64,000 nt of DNA from assembly GCA_910584005.1 (NCBI GenBank), contig CAJTXR010000001.1, positions 124,001-188,000 on the forward strand, in the 5' to 3' direction. The stretch is from an uncultured Anaeroplasmataceae bacterium (GTDB lineage: Bacteria > Bacillota_I > Bacilli_A > Acholeplasmatales > Anaeroplasmataceae). This document shows, in pieces, positions 34,144 through 43,424 of this stretch (positions within the stretch are counted from its first letter, which is position 1; the number at the start of each line of letters is the position of its first letter). A program made the translations under genes and the position numbers. Below the pieces are notes generated by a model that made no database searches, had not been told where the DNA came from, and worked only from the letters and a program-made list of their open reading frames with translations.

Positions 34144-36468
34144 ATGCCATATGATTTAGATACACTGGAATTTCAAAAGGTTTTACTTCTTGTAAAACAG
34201 TTTGCTAAAACCAATTACGCTAAAGAGTGTATAACAGATCTTTATCCGAGTCATTCTTTAGATGAAGTTTTAACCTTACAAAAACAAACTTCGCAAGCGT
34301 TTGAAGCGATTGTAAAACTTTCTGATCTTCCTTTAGGAGGGTTATATGAGGTGCTTCCAAGTATTCGCCGTGCTCAAATTGGTGGGATCTTGGCTCCTGA
34401 GGAATTAAATCGTATCGTTGGATTAATTCAATGTACTGCCAATGTTGAGCGTTATTTTGCTACTTTGGTTTCTATGAAGCTTGATATTTCAGCTTTAGAA
34501 GAATATAAAAATCGGTTTCAGCAATTTAAGAATTTAAAAACAAATATTACATTAGCGATTTCAGATGATGGTAAAGTCAATGACTCAGCTTCAAGAGAGT
34601 TGTTTACCATTCGGAAAAGCATTTCATCTTTAGAAAATCGGCTTAGAAGTAAACTTTCTGAGATAATGGCATCAAAAGCATCTATGTTAACTGAAAATTT
34701 AATTGTTTTGCGGAACAATCGGATGTGCTTGCCTGTCAAAATTGAATATAAAAATAGTTTTAAGGGAATTGTACATGATGTATCTTCTTCAAATACAACA
34801 TGTTATATTGAACCAGAATCTACATTAGAAACAACGAATCAAATTGAATCTTACCGAGCTGCCGAAAAAAATGAAATTCAAAATATTTTAAAGAATTTAA
34901 GTTTGCTTGTTCGAGCAGAAGCAGAAGAATTATTAGGAAATTTAGATGCTTTGACCAAGTTAGATATTATTTTTGCCAAAGCTCAAATGGCAAAAGAATA
35001 TGAGTATAATCCAGTACAGATTGTAGATACTGGGTATTTCAATTTAAAGAAAGCGAAGCATCCATTACTTGCTAAAGAGCAGGTCGTTCCTATTGATGTG
35101 GAATTGGGAAAAACGTATTCTACAATTATCATAACGGGTCCAAATACGGGTGGAAAAACGGTTGCGATGAAGACAGTTGGTTTATTACACCTTATGGCGT
35201 TATGTGGAATGTGGATTCCAGCATCAAAAGACTCTATTGTTTCTATTTTTGATCATATTCTTGCGGATATAGGAGATGAGCAATCAATTGAGCAATCCTT
35301 ATCTACCTTTTCTAGTCATATGAAACATATGAAGGAAATTCTTTCAACGGCAAATGCATTTTCTTTAGTTTTATTAGATGAACTAGGCAGTGGGACAGAT
35401 CCTAAGGAAGGGAGCAGCCTTGCGATTGCAATGATTGATTATTTGAAAGGGCGAGGAGCAAAGACCATTGTCACTACGCATTATAGTGATTTAAAGGCCT
35501 ATGCTTTTCATCAAAATGATGTTTTAAATGCTTCTGTCGAATTTAATTCAACTACTTTACTTCCTACATATCGTTTACTGATTGGGGTTCCAGGTAGGTC
35601 GAATGCAATTGAAATTGCTTCTCGATTAGGAATTTGCCAGGAAATAATTGAAGGAGCAAAAACCTATATGGAGCGAATGGATTCTTCTTTATCTAAAGAT
35701 GCTTTAGAGAATTTAGAGGACAAAATTTTGGCTGTACAAGTTCAAGAAGAGGAACTAAAGCATAAACTAGAAATGAACGACAGAGTATATCAAGAGCTTT
35801 CTTATGAAAAACTCAAACTTTCTAAACAGCATGATCAAATTCTTGAAAAAGCGAAAGTAGAAGCAGCAGAACTTATCCATAAGGCTAAAATAGAAGCAGA
35901 ATCTCTTTTAGATCAGTTAAAAAAGATGGAACACCAAGAATATAAGGATCATCAGCTTGCTGAAATTAAGCATAAACTTAAAGAATTGAATGCGGATACA
36001 GATACTGGTAATCTATTTGAGGATGAGCTTTCAGTTGGAGATTATGTTTTTATTAAGCCTTATCAGCAGAATGGAACAATTACTAAAATCAAGAAGGATA
36101 AATATTCTATTCAAATGGGACAGTTTTCCATGGATTTTGATCGAAAGGATTTAATTAGAGCTCCAAAGCCAAAGGAAAAAAAGCTTAGAGAAAAAAGGCT
36201 TTCTGGTTATAATCCAACGGCTCATGTAGGTCTTTCTTTAGATTTACGTGGGAAACGATATGAAGAAGTAAAGGAGTTAATGGATACCTATCTTGATCAA
36301 GCATTATTGGGAAATTTAGAGTCTGTATCTATTATTCATGGATTTGGTACGGGTGCAATTCGTAAGGCAGTTTGGGAATATTTAAAAACTTGTCCTTTTG
36401 TAAAAAGTTATCGATATGGGCAAGAAGGAGAAGGATTAAACGGTGTTACTGTCGTAAAGCTAAAATAA
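34144..36468 (+). CDS. mutS2: MutS2 (endonuclease MutS2 / RqcU)
   Basis: MutS-family ATPase without mismatch recognition; in B. subtilis it binds collided ribosomes and helps split them, and elsewhere it suppresses recombination. The 774-aa protein has the clamp and core helices, then Walker A GPNTGGKTVAMKTVG near residue 331, DIGDEQSIEQSLSTFSSHM, LDELGSGTDPKEG and TTHYSDLKAYAF. A coiled coil runs near residues 520-620. The C-terminal Smr nuclease domain has LDLRGKRYEEVKELMD near 698 and IHGFGTGAIRKAV. It is distinct from the membrane MutS-like protein at 7213. Confidence 0.96.
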   Translation: MPYDLDTLEFQKVLLLVKQFAKTNYAKECITDLYPSHSLDEVLTLQKQTSQAFEAIVKLSDLPLGGLYEVLPSIRRAQIGGILAPEELNRIVGLIQCTANVERYFATLVSMKLDISALEEYKNRFQQFKNLKTNITLAISDDGKVNDSASRELFTIRKSISSLENRLRSKLSEIMASKASMLTENLIVLRNNRMCLPVKIEYKNSFKGIVHDVSSSNTTCYIEPESTLETTNQIESYRAAEKNEIQNILKNLSLLVRAEAEELLGNLDALTKLDIIFAKAQMAKEYEYNPVQIVDTGYFNLKKAKHPLLAKEQVVPIDVELGKTYSTIIITGPNTGGKTVAMKTVGLLHLMALCGMWIPASKDSIVSIFDHILADIGDEQSIEQSLSTFSSHMKHMKEILSTANAFSLVLLDELGSGTDPKEGSSLAIAMIDYLKGRGAKTIVTTHYSDLKAYAFHQNDVLNASVEFNSTTLLPTYRLLIGVPGRSNAIEIASRLGICQEIIEGAKTYMERMDSSLSKDALENLEDKILAVQVQEEELKHKLEMNDRVYQELSYEKLKLSKQHDQILEKAKVEAAELIHKAKIEAESLLDQLKKMEHQEYKDHQLAEIKHKLKELNADTDTGNLFEDELSVGDYVFIKPYQQNGTITKIKKDKYSIQMGQFSMDFDRKDLIRAPKPKEKKLREKRLSGYNPTAHVGLSLDLRGKRYEEVKELMDTYLDQALLGNLESVSIIHGFGTGAIRKAVWEYLKTCPFVKSYRYGQEGEGLNGVTVVKLK

Positions 36469-36480
36469 GGATGGATAACA

Positions 36481-36768
36481 TTGATTTATGAGTATAATGG
36501 TCAAGAAATTTTAGATGGGCTCTATTTTTTCTATGCTTCCTGGAATTCCAAATGCAATCTTCTTGCAGAACGAATACAGAAACTAAATTTAGAATTTAAC
36601 TTGCCCATTTATAGAGTGAATGTGACAAAGTATGGTAGTTTGAAGCATCGATTTTCGATTACTCGAATCCCTTCATATTTACTGATTAAGAATGGAGAGG
36701 TCATTTCTAGAAGAGATGGAAATGTAGACTATTACTCTTTAAAACTGTGGTTAAAAGAAAGAGGGTAA
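36481..36768 (+). CDS. Thioredoxin-like protein lacking the first active-site Cys
   Basis: A 95-aa thioredoxin-fold protein. The active-site region reads YASWNSKCNL near residues 18-27, so the usual WCGPC has lost its nucleophilic Cys (Asn instead) and keeps only the second. The cis-Pro segment is conserved as ITRIPSYLLIKNGEVI near residue 60. A standard disulfide reductase role is unlikely; a monothiol or binding role is possible. The start codon appears to be TTG with AGGATGG upstream. It lies 12 bp after mutS2 and 6 bp before thiN. Confidence 0.75.
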   Translation: MIYEYNGQEILDGLYFFYASWNSKCNLLAERIQKLNLEFNLPIYRVNVTKYGSLKHRFSITRIPSYLLIKNGEVISRRDGNVDYYSLKLWLKERG

Positions 36769-36774
36769 AGGAAT

Positions 36775-37386
36775 ATGGAATATGTATTAATTATTGGACA
36801 TGATATGGATTTTTCAAAATTTAATTTTTCCAACCGATACATTATTGGTGTTGATGAGGGGGCATATGTTGCCCTCCAACATGGTGTAAAGGTGGATGTA
36901 GCCATTGGCGATTTTGATTCTATTGATATGGACAAGGTAGACTATTTAAAGAAGAATACAAAGGTGATTGAGCTTCCACAAGAAAAAAACGATACGGATA
37001 CGATGGCTGCCTTAAAACTTTGTAAGGATGCCGAACGAATTATAATTTTAGGCGGAATTCAAGGAAAGAGAATCGAGCATTTTATTGCAAATTTATTATT
37101 AATGGAAAGATATCCTAAAGTAGAAATGTTAGACAATAATTCTCATATGTATGTCATGGATTCATCCTTTAGCATTAAACGAACAGAATATAAGTTTATT
37201 TCTTTTTTCGCTTTAAGTGATACAATTATCACATTAGAAGGCTTTCGATATCCATTAAACAAATATACCTTAAAGAATATGGATCCATTAACGATATCAA
37301 ATGAATTAACAAGCAGTCGAGGAATTGTGACAATTCAGGGTGGACGAGTTCTTGTCATCCAATCCAAAGAGGATAAGGTACTGTAA
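36775..37386 (+). CDS. thiN: Thiamine pyrophosphokinase
   Basis: Converts thiamine plus ATP into thiamine diphosphate. The 203-aa protein has GVDEGAYVALQHGVKVDVAI near residue 24, followed by GDFDSID, the KNDTDTMAALKLC block near 76, and GGIQGKRIEHFIANLLLM near 98, where the family usually has GxxGxRxDH. The change from Asp to Glu is conservative. Together with the TPP riboswitch and thiT at 49 kb, it indicates thiamine salvage by uptake and pyrophosphorylation. One base separates its stop from the MATE gene. Confidence 0.9.
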   Translation: MEYVLIIGHDMDFSKFNFSNRYIIGVDEGAYVALQHGVKVDVAIGDFDSIDMDKVDYLKKNTKVIELPQEKNDTDTMAALKLCKDAERIIILGGIQGKRIEHFIANLLLMERYPKVEMLDNNSHMYVMDSSFSIKRTEYKFISFFALSDTIITLEGFRYPLNKYTLKNMDPLTISNELTSSRGIVTIQGGRVLVIQSKEDKVL

Positions 37387-37387
37387 A

Positions 37388-38686
37388 ATGAAGAAATTTG
37401 CCAGTTATCTCATTCCATCGTTAATCGCAAGTCTTTTGATGAGTATGTATGCCATTGTGGATGGAATATTTGTGGGGCAAAAAATAGGAGATTCTGGCTT
37501 AGCTGCAATCAACATAACATGGCCGATTACCTCCTTTCTTCAATCTATAGGAACGGCTTTTGGACTAGCTGGAGGAATCACAATTCAAAAATTAAGGGGA
37601 AAAGACGAAGTTGAAAAAGCTCAAAAAATTAAACTTACAACAATTGTAGTTATCATTATTTTAGCTGTTTTCTTTGGGCTCTTATTTTATCTTTTGAGAA
37701 CTCCTCTATTGTGGGGATTAGGAGCTACTGAAACTTCCTTTGCTTATGCTCATCAATACTTAAAAATTATTTTAATTGGCTCTGTATTTCAAATGTTGGG
37801 TATGGGGATATTGCCTTTGCTTAAAAATTCAAATAAAGTAAAGATTGCGGCAGCCGCATCATTATTAAGCGTATTTACAAATTTGAGCCTAGATTATGTG
37901 TTCATTTACGTTGCAAATTTGGATTTAGCTGGGGCAGCTCTCGCCTCTGTGCTTGCTCAAGTCATTTCCTTTACGGTTTGTATTCTTGCTTATTTTAAAG
38001 AATTTAAAGGAATTACAATGAAAAAAGAAGTTCTTATTGATTTGGCTAAGACAAGTATTGCTCCATTTATTCTATCCTTTTCTTATTCTATTGTCATCAT
38101 TATAACGAATTTGGTTTGTACATCTTTTGGTAAGGATGAAGCAGTTGCTGCCTACACACTGTTATCATATTTATCGTATATTTTAATTGCCCTAGCTTGT
38201 GCAGTTGGGGATTCTATTCAACCTTTATTCTCCTATAATCAAGTCCGAAAGGAGTATAAAGAGAATAAAAAAATGCTTTGTACCTGTATTTTAATTAGTT
38301 TTTTAATCTGTTTGATAACTTCCTTAATAATGTTTATCTTTAAAAAGCAATTGGGGGATCTTTATAATTTATCTCCTACCGCAAAGGCCTATTATTATGA
38401 TGGCTTAATTTATTATGTGATTGGTGCCTTATTTGTTTCCTTTATTAAAGTTGCTGCAAGTTATTTTTATGCTATAGATGCTAAACTATTTGCCAATATT
38501 ATTGTGTTTTTAGAGCCATTTGTGCTAACTCCAATTGGATTTTTACTATTTTGCTTTCCTTTTAAACTCTATGGAGTTTGGATTGGGTACATTTTTGTTC
38601 AAGTCACTTTATTCTTGATTTCCCTTAGTTTAGTGATGATAAAGGAGAAAAAATTATTTCAAACCACATCTAATATTATAAACTAG
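37388..38686 (+). CDS. MATE family efflux transporter
   Basis: Multidrug/toxin extrusion-type antiporter of 432 aa with about 12 hydrophobic segments. It starts MKKFASYLIPSLIASLLMSM, then AIVDGIFVGQKIGDSGLAAI near residue 21, a typical MATE opening. The mid-protein repeat IAPFILSFSYSIVII starts the second half. The start at 37388 is chosen because AGGATAAGG lies 9 nt away; the longer frame overlaps thiN. The substrate cannot be told from sequence; because it follows thiN closely, co-expression is likely but probably not functional coupling. Confidence 0.9.
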   Translation: MKKFASYLIPSLIASLLMSMYAIVDGIFVGQKIGDSGLAAINITWPITSFLQSIGTAFGLAGGITIQKLRGKDEVEKAQKIKLTTIVVIIILAVFFGLLFYLLRTPLLWGLGATETSFAYAHQYLKIILIGSVFQMLGMGILPLLKNSNKVKIAAAASLLSVFTNLSLDYVFIYVANLDLAGAALASVLAQVISFTVCILAYFKEFKGITMKKEVLIDLAKTSIAPFILSFSYSIVIIITNLVCTSFGKDEAVAAYTLLSYLSYILIALACAVGDSIQPLFSYNQVRKEYKENKKMLCTCILISFLICLITSLIMFIFKKQLGDLYNLSPTAKAYYYDGLIYYVIGALFVSFIKVAASYFYAIDAKLFANIIVFLEPFVLTPIGFLLFCFPFKLYGVWIGYIFVQVTLFLISLSLVMIKEKKLFQTTSNIIN

Positions 38687-38783
38687 ATATTGCATTAAAT
38701 ATAATGAATATATTTACAATCAAAAAACATGTTATATATTTTCAAAAAACAGATACAAAATGAAAATGAAAGGAGGGGGATTT

Positions 38784-39668
38784 ATGGATGGTTTTTTTCT
38801 TGTAGATAAACCTAAAAATATGACTTCTCAAGCAGTTGTTTCCAAGATTAAAAAGCAATTCCATCTTAAAAAATGTGGCCATAGTGGTACTTTAGATCCA
38901 GATGCCACAGGGGTATTGGTTGTCGGGTGTGATTCAGCAACAAAGCTGATGAAATGGATTAATGAGCATGATAAATCTTATATTGCGACTATAATTTTTG
39001 GATATGATTCAAATACTTTAGATACTTCAGGTACAATTTTAAAAGAAGAATCTATGGATTTTTCAGCTGTAGAAATAGATAATATCTTGAAATCATATAT
39101 TGGAATACAAGAACAGGTTCCCCCTATGGTTTCTGCGATTAAAATTGCGGGTAAAAAGCTATATGAATATGAGCGTATGCATATAAAAATAGATCCTCCT
39201 GCAAGGCGAGTGCAAATATATGATATTAAGAGGCTTTCAGAACTAAGAAGAATAAATAATCATATTGAAGTTGATTTGCTTTTAAAAGTTTCTAAAGGCT
39301 TTTATGTTCGTAGTTTAGCAAGAGATTTAGGGAAATCTTTAGGAGGAATTGCAATATTAAAAGAATTACGGCGAATTCAAAGTGGAGATTTTACTTTGCT
39401 TTCTGCAGTGCCTTTGGCCGATATTAAAGAAGAAGATCTATTGAAAATTGAAGATATATTCCCTTTTCCAAGATATGAGGTCAATGATTATATTGCAAAA
39501 CTAGTTCAAAATGGAGTAATTCTAGATGAAAGACAATGGGTTACGAATCAGCCATTCTATGTTGTACATAAAAACAAAATCATTGCGTTATATGAGGTTA
39601 TAAAGAAAAATCAGTATAAGCCAGTCATCATTTTTAAAGATTGGAGAACAGAAGATGAAAATAATTAA
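38784..39668 (+). CDS. truB: tRNA pseudouridine(55) synthase TruB
   Basis: Makes pseudouridine 55 in the T loop of tRNAs. The 294-aa protein starts MDGFFLVDKPKNMTSQAVV. It has the catalytic Asp in HSGTLDPDATGVLVVG near residue 38, followed by KSYIATIIFG, PPMVSAIKIAGKKLYEY near 112, and GFYVRSLARDLG. ATG 38784 is preceded by AAAGGAGG; the longer frame to 38760 has no such site. It overlaps ribF by 14 bp, the conserved truB-ribF pair of Bacillota. Confidence 0.95.
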   Translation: MDGFFLVDKPKNMTSQAVVSKIKKQFHLKKCGHSGTLDPDATGVLVVGCDSATKLMKWINEHDKSYIATIIFGYDSNTLDTSGTILKEESMDFSAVEIDNILKSYIGIQEQVPPMVSAIKIAGKKLYEYERMHIKIDPPARRVQIYDIKRLSELRRINNHIEVDLLLKVSKGFYVRSLARDLGKSLGGIAILKELRRIQSGDFTLLSAVPLADIKEEDLLKIEDIFPFPRYEVNDYIAKLVQNGVILDERQWVTNQPFYVVHKNKIIALYEVIKKNQYKPVIIFKDWRTEDENN

Positions 39669-40566
39669 AGTTAAAGGAGCTCAACATGAGCGTATTTTAG
39701 ATCCTCTTTGTGCAGCCATTGGGAATTTTGATGGGGTGCATTTAGGGCATCAAAAATTAATTGAAGAATGTAAACGCCATGGATATAAGTCTGCTGTTTT
39801 GACTTTTTATCCTCATCCTTCTGTATTTTTAAAGAAAATCCCAGATTATAAATTAATTACGCCTATGGAGCATAAGGCGGATATTTTTGCTCGTATGGGA
39901 ATCGATTATTTGATTATCATTGAATTTAATGAGGATGTCGCAAGAATCAGTAAAGATGAATTTATTCAATGGATGAAAAATTTAAATATAAAATCTTGTG
40001 TTTGTGGATACGATTTTACTTTTGGCAGAAAGGCAGAGGGGACAATCCTTGATTTAAGTAAAGAATTTGAATTTTATGAAGTGAAAAAGTTCATCTTTGA
40101 AGATGTTCGAGTGTCATCAACTTATACAAGAGAACTGTTGTCTTTAGGGAATATTCCTAAGGCGAATCGTTTGTTGGGAAGAACTTTTTCTATTCGTGGG
40201 GAAGTGATTTATGGTTCTCAAAAGGGGAGAAAAATTGGGTTTCCTACTGCAAATATTGAGTACAAAAATTATTATTTGCCAGGTAATGGAGTTTACTTTG
40301 TAACGATTTTTCTTCAACAAAAGCTGTATTATGGCATGTGTAATATCGGGAACAATCCGACTTTTAATTTTTCCTTAAAGAAACGTATGGAAGTTAATGT
40401 GTTCGGCTTAGATGAGGATATTTATGGGGAAAATATCGAAGTTTTTTTCCATGAAAAAATTAGAGAGGAACGTGCCTTTGCTTCTGTAGAAGAACTAACT
40501 GAACAACTAACAAGGGATAAAAAGCAATGTTATATGCTTTCCTCTACGATGAATTTTACAAAATAA
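39655..40566 (+). CDS. ribF: Bifunctional riboflavin kinase/FAD synthetase
   Basis: Converts riboflavin to FMN and then FAD. The 303-aa protein has the N-terminal FAD-synthetase (nucleotidyltransferase) domain with AIGNFDGVHLGHQKLIEECK near residue 21 and VCGYDFTFGRKAEGT near 118. SSTYTRELLSLGNIPKANRL comes next, followed by the riboflavin kinase domain: VIYGSQKGRKIGFPTANIEY near 184, GVYFVTIF, and GNNPTF. Both domains look intact. It is the last gene before the rpsO promoter. Confidence 0.95.
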   Translation: MKIIKVKGAQHERILDPLCAAIGNFDGVHLGHQKLIEECKRHGYKSAVLTFYPHPSVFLKKIPDYKLITPMEHKADIFARMGIDYLIIIEFNEDVARISKDEFIQWMKNLNIKSCVCGYDFTFGRKAEGTILDLSKEFEFYEVKKFIFEDVRVSSTYTRELLSLGNIPKANRLLGRTFSIRGEVIYGSQKGRKIGFPTANIEYKNYYLPGNGVYFVTIFLQQKLYYGMCNIGNNPTFNFSLKKRMEVNVFGLDEDIYGENIEVFFHEKIREERAFASVEELTEQLTRDKKQCYMLSSTMNFTK

Positions 40567-40577
40567 TAGATTCATAC

Positions 40578-40606
40578 TTGAATTACTATTTAATTTTTGA
40601 TATAAT
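40578..40606 (+). promoter_or_regulatory. Promoter of rpsO
   Basis: TTGAAT (40578-40583), a 17-bp spacer and TATAAT (40601-40606) with an extended TGA. Confidence 0.75.
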
Positions 40607-40625
40607 AAAAAAGGTCGTTTTCTTT

Positions 40626-40664
40626 GTATATGGATGATCCTCTGATACCTATACTAGGATATAC
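40626..40664 (+). promoter_or_regulatory. Structured S15 (rpsO) leader, three-way junction
   Basis: In the transcribed leader, GTATAT (40626-40631) pairs with ATATAC (40659-40664), enclosing two hairpins: GGA (40632-40634) with TCC (40638-40640), and CCTA (40648-40651) with TAGG (40655-40658). A three-way junction next to a Shine-Dalgarno is the known form by which S15 binds and represses its own mRNA in Bacillota. Pairing is read by eye; binding is inferred. Confidence 0.6.
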
Positions 40665-40696
40665 GATGAATAAACAGTTTAAAGGAGGAAAAAAAG

Positions 40697-40963
40697 ATGT
40701 TAGCTAAAGAAAGAAAAGCAGAATTAGTAAAACTTTATGGTAAGAATGAAAAAGATACCGGCTCTACAGAAGTTCAAATTGCTATTCTTACAGAAGAAAT
40801 CAATTTATTAAACACACATTTTGAAACTCATATTCATGATTTTCATTCTAAACGCGGTTTAATGAGTAAAATTGGTCAAAGAAGAGCATTATTAGATTAT
40901 TTAAAGCGTAAAGATTTAACTAAATATGAAGAGTTAATTAAGAAATTAGGATTACGTAGATAA
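40697..40963 (+). CDS. rpsO: 30S ribosomal protein S15
   Basis: Small-subunit protein (uS15) that binds the 16S rRNA central domain. The 88-aa protein has the family pattern KNEKDTGSTEVQIAILTEEI near residues 15-34, then LNTHFETHIHDFHSKRGLM and the basic C-terminus RRALLDYLKRKDL. Length is typical. AAAGGAGG lies before the ATG. It is preceded by a structured leader probably used for self-repression, followed by a terminator and pnp, the usual rpsO-pnp order. Confidence 0.97.
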   Translation: MLAKERKAELVKLYGKNEKDTGSTEVQIAILTEEINLLNTHFETHIHDFHSKRGLMSKIGQRRALLDYLKRKDLTKYEELIKKLGLRR

Positions 40964-40965
40964 TG

Positions 40966-40998
40966 AGGGGCACAAATTTGTGCCTTTTTATTTTTTTT
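40966..40998 (+). terminator. Intrinsic terminator after rpsO
   Basis: GGCACAAA (40969-40976) pairs with TTTGTGCC (40977-40984); the centre opens as the loop, and a long T run follows. Confidence 0.85.
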
Positions 40999-41018
40999 GT
41001 ATCATTTATGAGATTTTG

Positions 41019-41027
41019 TGTTATAAT
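41019..41027 (+). promoter_or_regulatory. Extended -10 promoter of pnp
   Basis: TG-T-TATAAT at 41019-41027, with no good -35 at normal spacing (TTGTAT lies 19 bp upstream). It is 45 nt before the pnp start. Confidence 0.55.
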
Positions 41028-41071
41028 GAATATGTTATGAATAAAAAAAGTAAGATTTAAGGAGAAAAAGA

Positions 41072-43237
41072 ATGAGTGAAGTAAAACGCTTCGAATACAA
41101 TTGGGCAGGACGTCCTCTTGTAGTAGAGATTGGCGAAGTAGCAAAACAGGCAAATGGTGCTTGTGTTGTTACTTATGGAGGAAGTACGGTTTTATCAGCA
41201 GTTTGTTCTAATAATGTCGCATCAACCGCAGATTTCTTCCCATTAATGGTGATATACCAAGAAAAATTATATGCAGCAGGAAAAATTCCTGGTGGCTTTT
41301 TAAGAAGAGAAGGTAGACCTTCTGAACATGAAACATTAGTTTCACGTTTAATCGACCGTCCGATTCGACCTTTATTTGCTGAGGGGTTTCGAAATGAAGT
41401 TCAGGTTGTAAATACAGTACTATCTAGTGATCCAGATTGTACAACCGCAATGGCTGCAATGCTGGGATCTTCTATTGCGTTAATGATTTCAGATATTCCT
41501 TTTGAAGGACCAATTGCTGGAGTTGTTGTAGGTAAAGTAGATGGAAAATTAATTCTTAACCCAACACCAGAGGAATTAGAAAAATCTGATATTAATTTAA
41601 CTGTGGCAGGCACCCATACTGCAATAAATATGGTAGAAGCAGGTGCTCGCTTCGTTAGTGAGGATGATATGTGGGAGGCATTGAAATTTGGTCATGCTGA
41701 AATTCAAAACCTTTGTGATTTCCAAAAAGAAATTGTTTCTGCATGTGGAAAAGAAAAGGTTGAAGTTGACCTATTCCAAGTAAATCCTGAGATTATGAAA
41801 GACGTTAAAGCCTATGCAGAAGAGCGTCTTGTTCAAGCAATTCGAATTGAGGATAAGCTAGAGCGATATGCAGCGATTGATTCTATTAATGCCGAAACAA
41901 TTGCTCATTTTGAAGAAAAAGTATTCATTAAAGAAATTGAAGGAATTAAGATAATTGATACAGAAGCAAAAACAGAATATTTGCGTCATGTACAGTATAC
42001 ATTAGATGATATTCTTCATAATGAGGTAAGAAGATTAATCTCTGTAGATAAGATACGTCCAGATGGTCGTAAAACGGATGAAATCCGACCATTATCTAGT
42101 CGTGTAGATGTATTGCCTAGAGTGCATGGTTCTGCTTTATTTACTCGTGGACAGACTCAAAGTTTAGGAACCGTAACCTTAGGATCTTTAGTGGATAGTC
42201 AAATTATCGATGGTTTGGGCGAAGAATCCAATAAACGATTCATGCTTCATTATAATTTTCCAGCCTTTTCTGTAGGAGAAACAGGTAGATATGGGGCTCC
42301 AGGTAGAAGAGAGATTGGACATGGTGCCTTAGGAGAAAGAGCTTTATCCTATGTAATCCCTAATGAGGATGAATTCCCATATACAATTCGAGTAGTATCT
42401 GAAATACTAGAATCTAATGGTTCTTCAAGTCAAGCAACCATTTGTTCTGGTACTTTAGCTTTAATGGCAGCTGGTGTTCCTATTAAAGCCCCTGTTGCAG
42501 GTATCGCTATGGGATTAATTACCTATGGAGATGATTATACGATTTTAACGGATATTCAAGGATTAGAGGACCATTTAGGAGATATGGATTTCAAAGTAGC
42601 AGGAACTAAGGATGGTATCACTGCTTTACAAATGGATATTAAAATTAAAGGAATTACTTATGAAATTTTAAAAGAAGCATTGTATCAAGCCAAAAAAGGT
42701 CGTTTAGAAATTTTAAACCATATGGCAACAACGATTGCAGAAGTTCGTCCTACTTTAAGTGAATATGCTCCTAAAGTTGTTACAGATAGGATCAATCCAG
42801 ACAAAATTAAAGACGTCATTGGGGCTGGTGGTAAAACAATCAATGCTACAATTGAAAAGTTTGATAATGTTAAAATTGATTTAGAACAAGATGGAAGACT
42901 TTATGTAATGCATGAAAACATGGATACAGCAAAAGCATGTTTAGCTTATATTTTAAATTCAATTCGTGAAGCTGAAGTTGGTGCGATTTATACAGGTCGT
43001 GTTACAAGAATTGAAAAATATGGTGTTTTTATTGAGCTATGGGATGGGGCAGAAGGATTATGTCATATTTCAAAATTAGCATTAGAACGAGTAGAAAAGC
43101 CAGAAGATGTTGTTTCTTTAAATGATGAAATCATTGTGAAATGTATCGGGGTAAATGAAAAGGGTCAAATTGATCTTTCTCGTAAGGATGCTTTAAGAGA
43201 TGCTCAAAAAAGAAATGAAAAGAAACAAGACCAATAA
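41072..43237 (+). CDS. pnp: Polyribonucleotide nucleotidyltransferase (PNPase)
   Basis: Phosphorolytic 3'-to-5' exoribonuclease, part of RNA turnover. The 721-aa protein has two RNase PH domains: the first with [20 protein letters not shown] near residue 75, then IDRPIRPLF; the second with [26 protein letters not shown] near 412, and [20 protein letters not shown] near 507. The C-terminal KH domain ([14 protein letters not shown]) and S1 domain ([20 protein letters not shown]) follow. It follows rpsO, as is usual, but a terminator and a separate promoter lie between them. Confidence 0.98.
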   Translation: MSEVKRFEYNWAGRPLVVEIGEVAKQANGACVVTYGGSTVLSAVCSNNVASTADFFPLMVIYQEKLYAAGKIPGGFLRREGRPSEHETLVSRLIDRPIRPLFAEGFRNEVQVVNTVLSSDPDCTTAMAAMLGSSIALMISDIPFEGPIAGVVVGKVDGKLILNPTPEELEKSDINLTVAGTHTAINMVEAGARFVSEDDMWEALKFGHAEIQNLCDFQKEIVSACGKEKVEVDLFQVNPEIMKDVKAYAEERLVQAIRIEDKLERYAAIDSINAETIAHFEEKVFIKEIEGIKIIDTEAKTEYLRHVQYTLDDILHNEVRRLISVDKIRPDGRKTDEIRPLSSRVDVLPRVHGSALFTRGQTQSLGTVTLGSLVDSQIIDGLGEESNKRFMLHYNFPAFSVGETGRYGAPGRREIGHGALGERALSYVIPNEDEFPYTIRVVSEILESNGSSSQATICSGTLALMAAGVPIKAPVAGIAMGLITYGDDYTILTDIQGLEDHLGDMDFKVAGTKDGITALQMDIKIKGITYEILKEALYQAKKGRLEILNHMATTIAEVRPTLSEYAPKVVTDRINPDKIKDVIGAGGKTINATIEKFDNVKIDLEQDGRLYVMHENMDTAKACLAYILNSIREAEVGAIYTGRVTRIEKYGVFIELWDGAEGLCHISKLALERVEKPEDVVSLNDEIIVKCIGVNEKGQIDLSRKDALRDAQKRNEKKQDQ

Positions 43238-43252
43238 TTTATAAAAAAATCT

Positions 43253-43282
43253 AGGTATCCTCATGATAGGATACCTTTTTTT
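43253..43282 (+). terminator. Intrinsic terminator after pnp
   Basis: AGGTATCC (43253-43260) pairs with GGATACCT (43269-43276) around an 8-nt loop, then a T run. Confidence 0.85.
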
Positions 43283-43424
43283 GTTAAAAGAAGTGTATTT
43301 TAATCATTTTTATATTTTGTTTTAAAAAAATTAAATGAAATTTTTGAAATACCGCAATTTATATCAAGTAAATAAAGGAGTAGTATCCTATAATATAGTC
43401 AAGAAAGATGAAAAGAGGTATATT

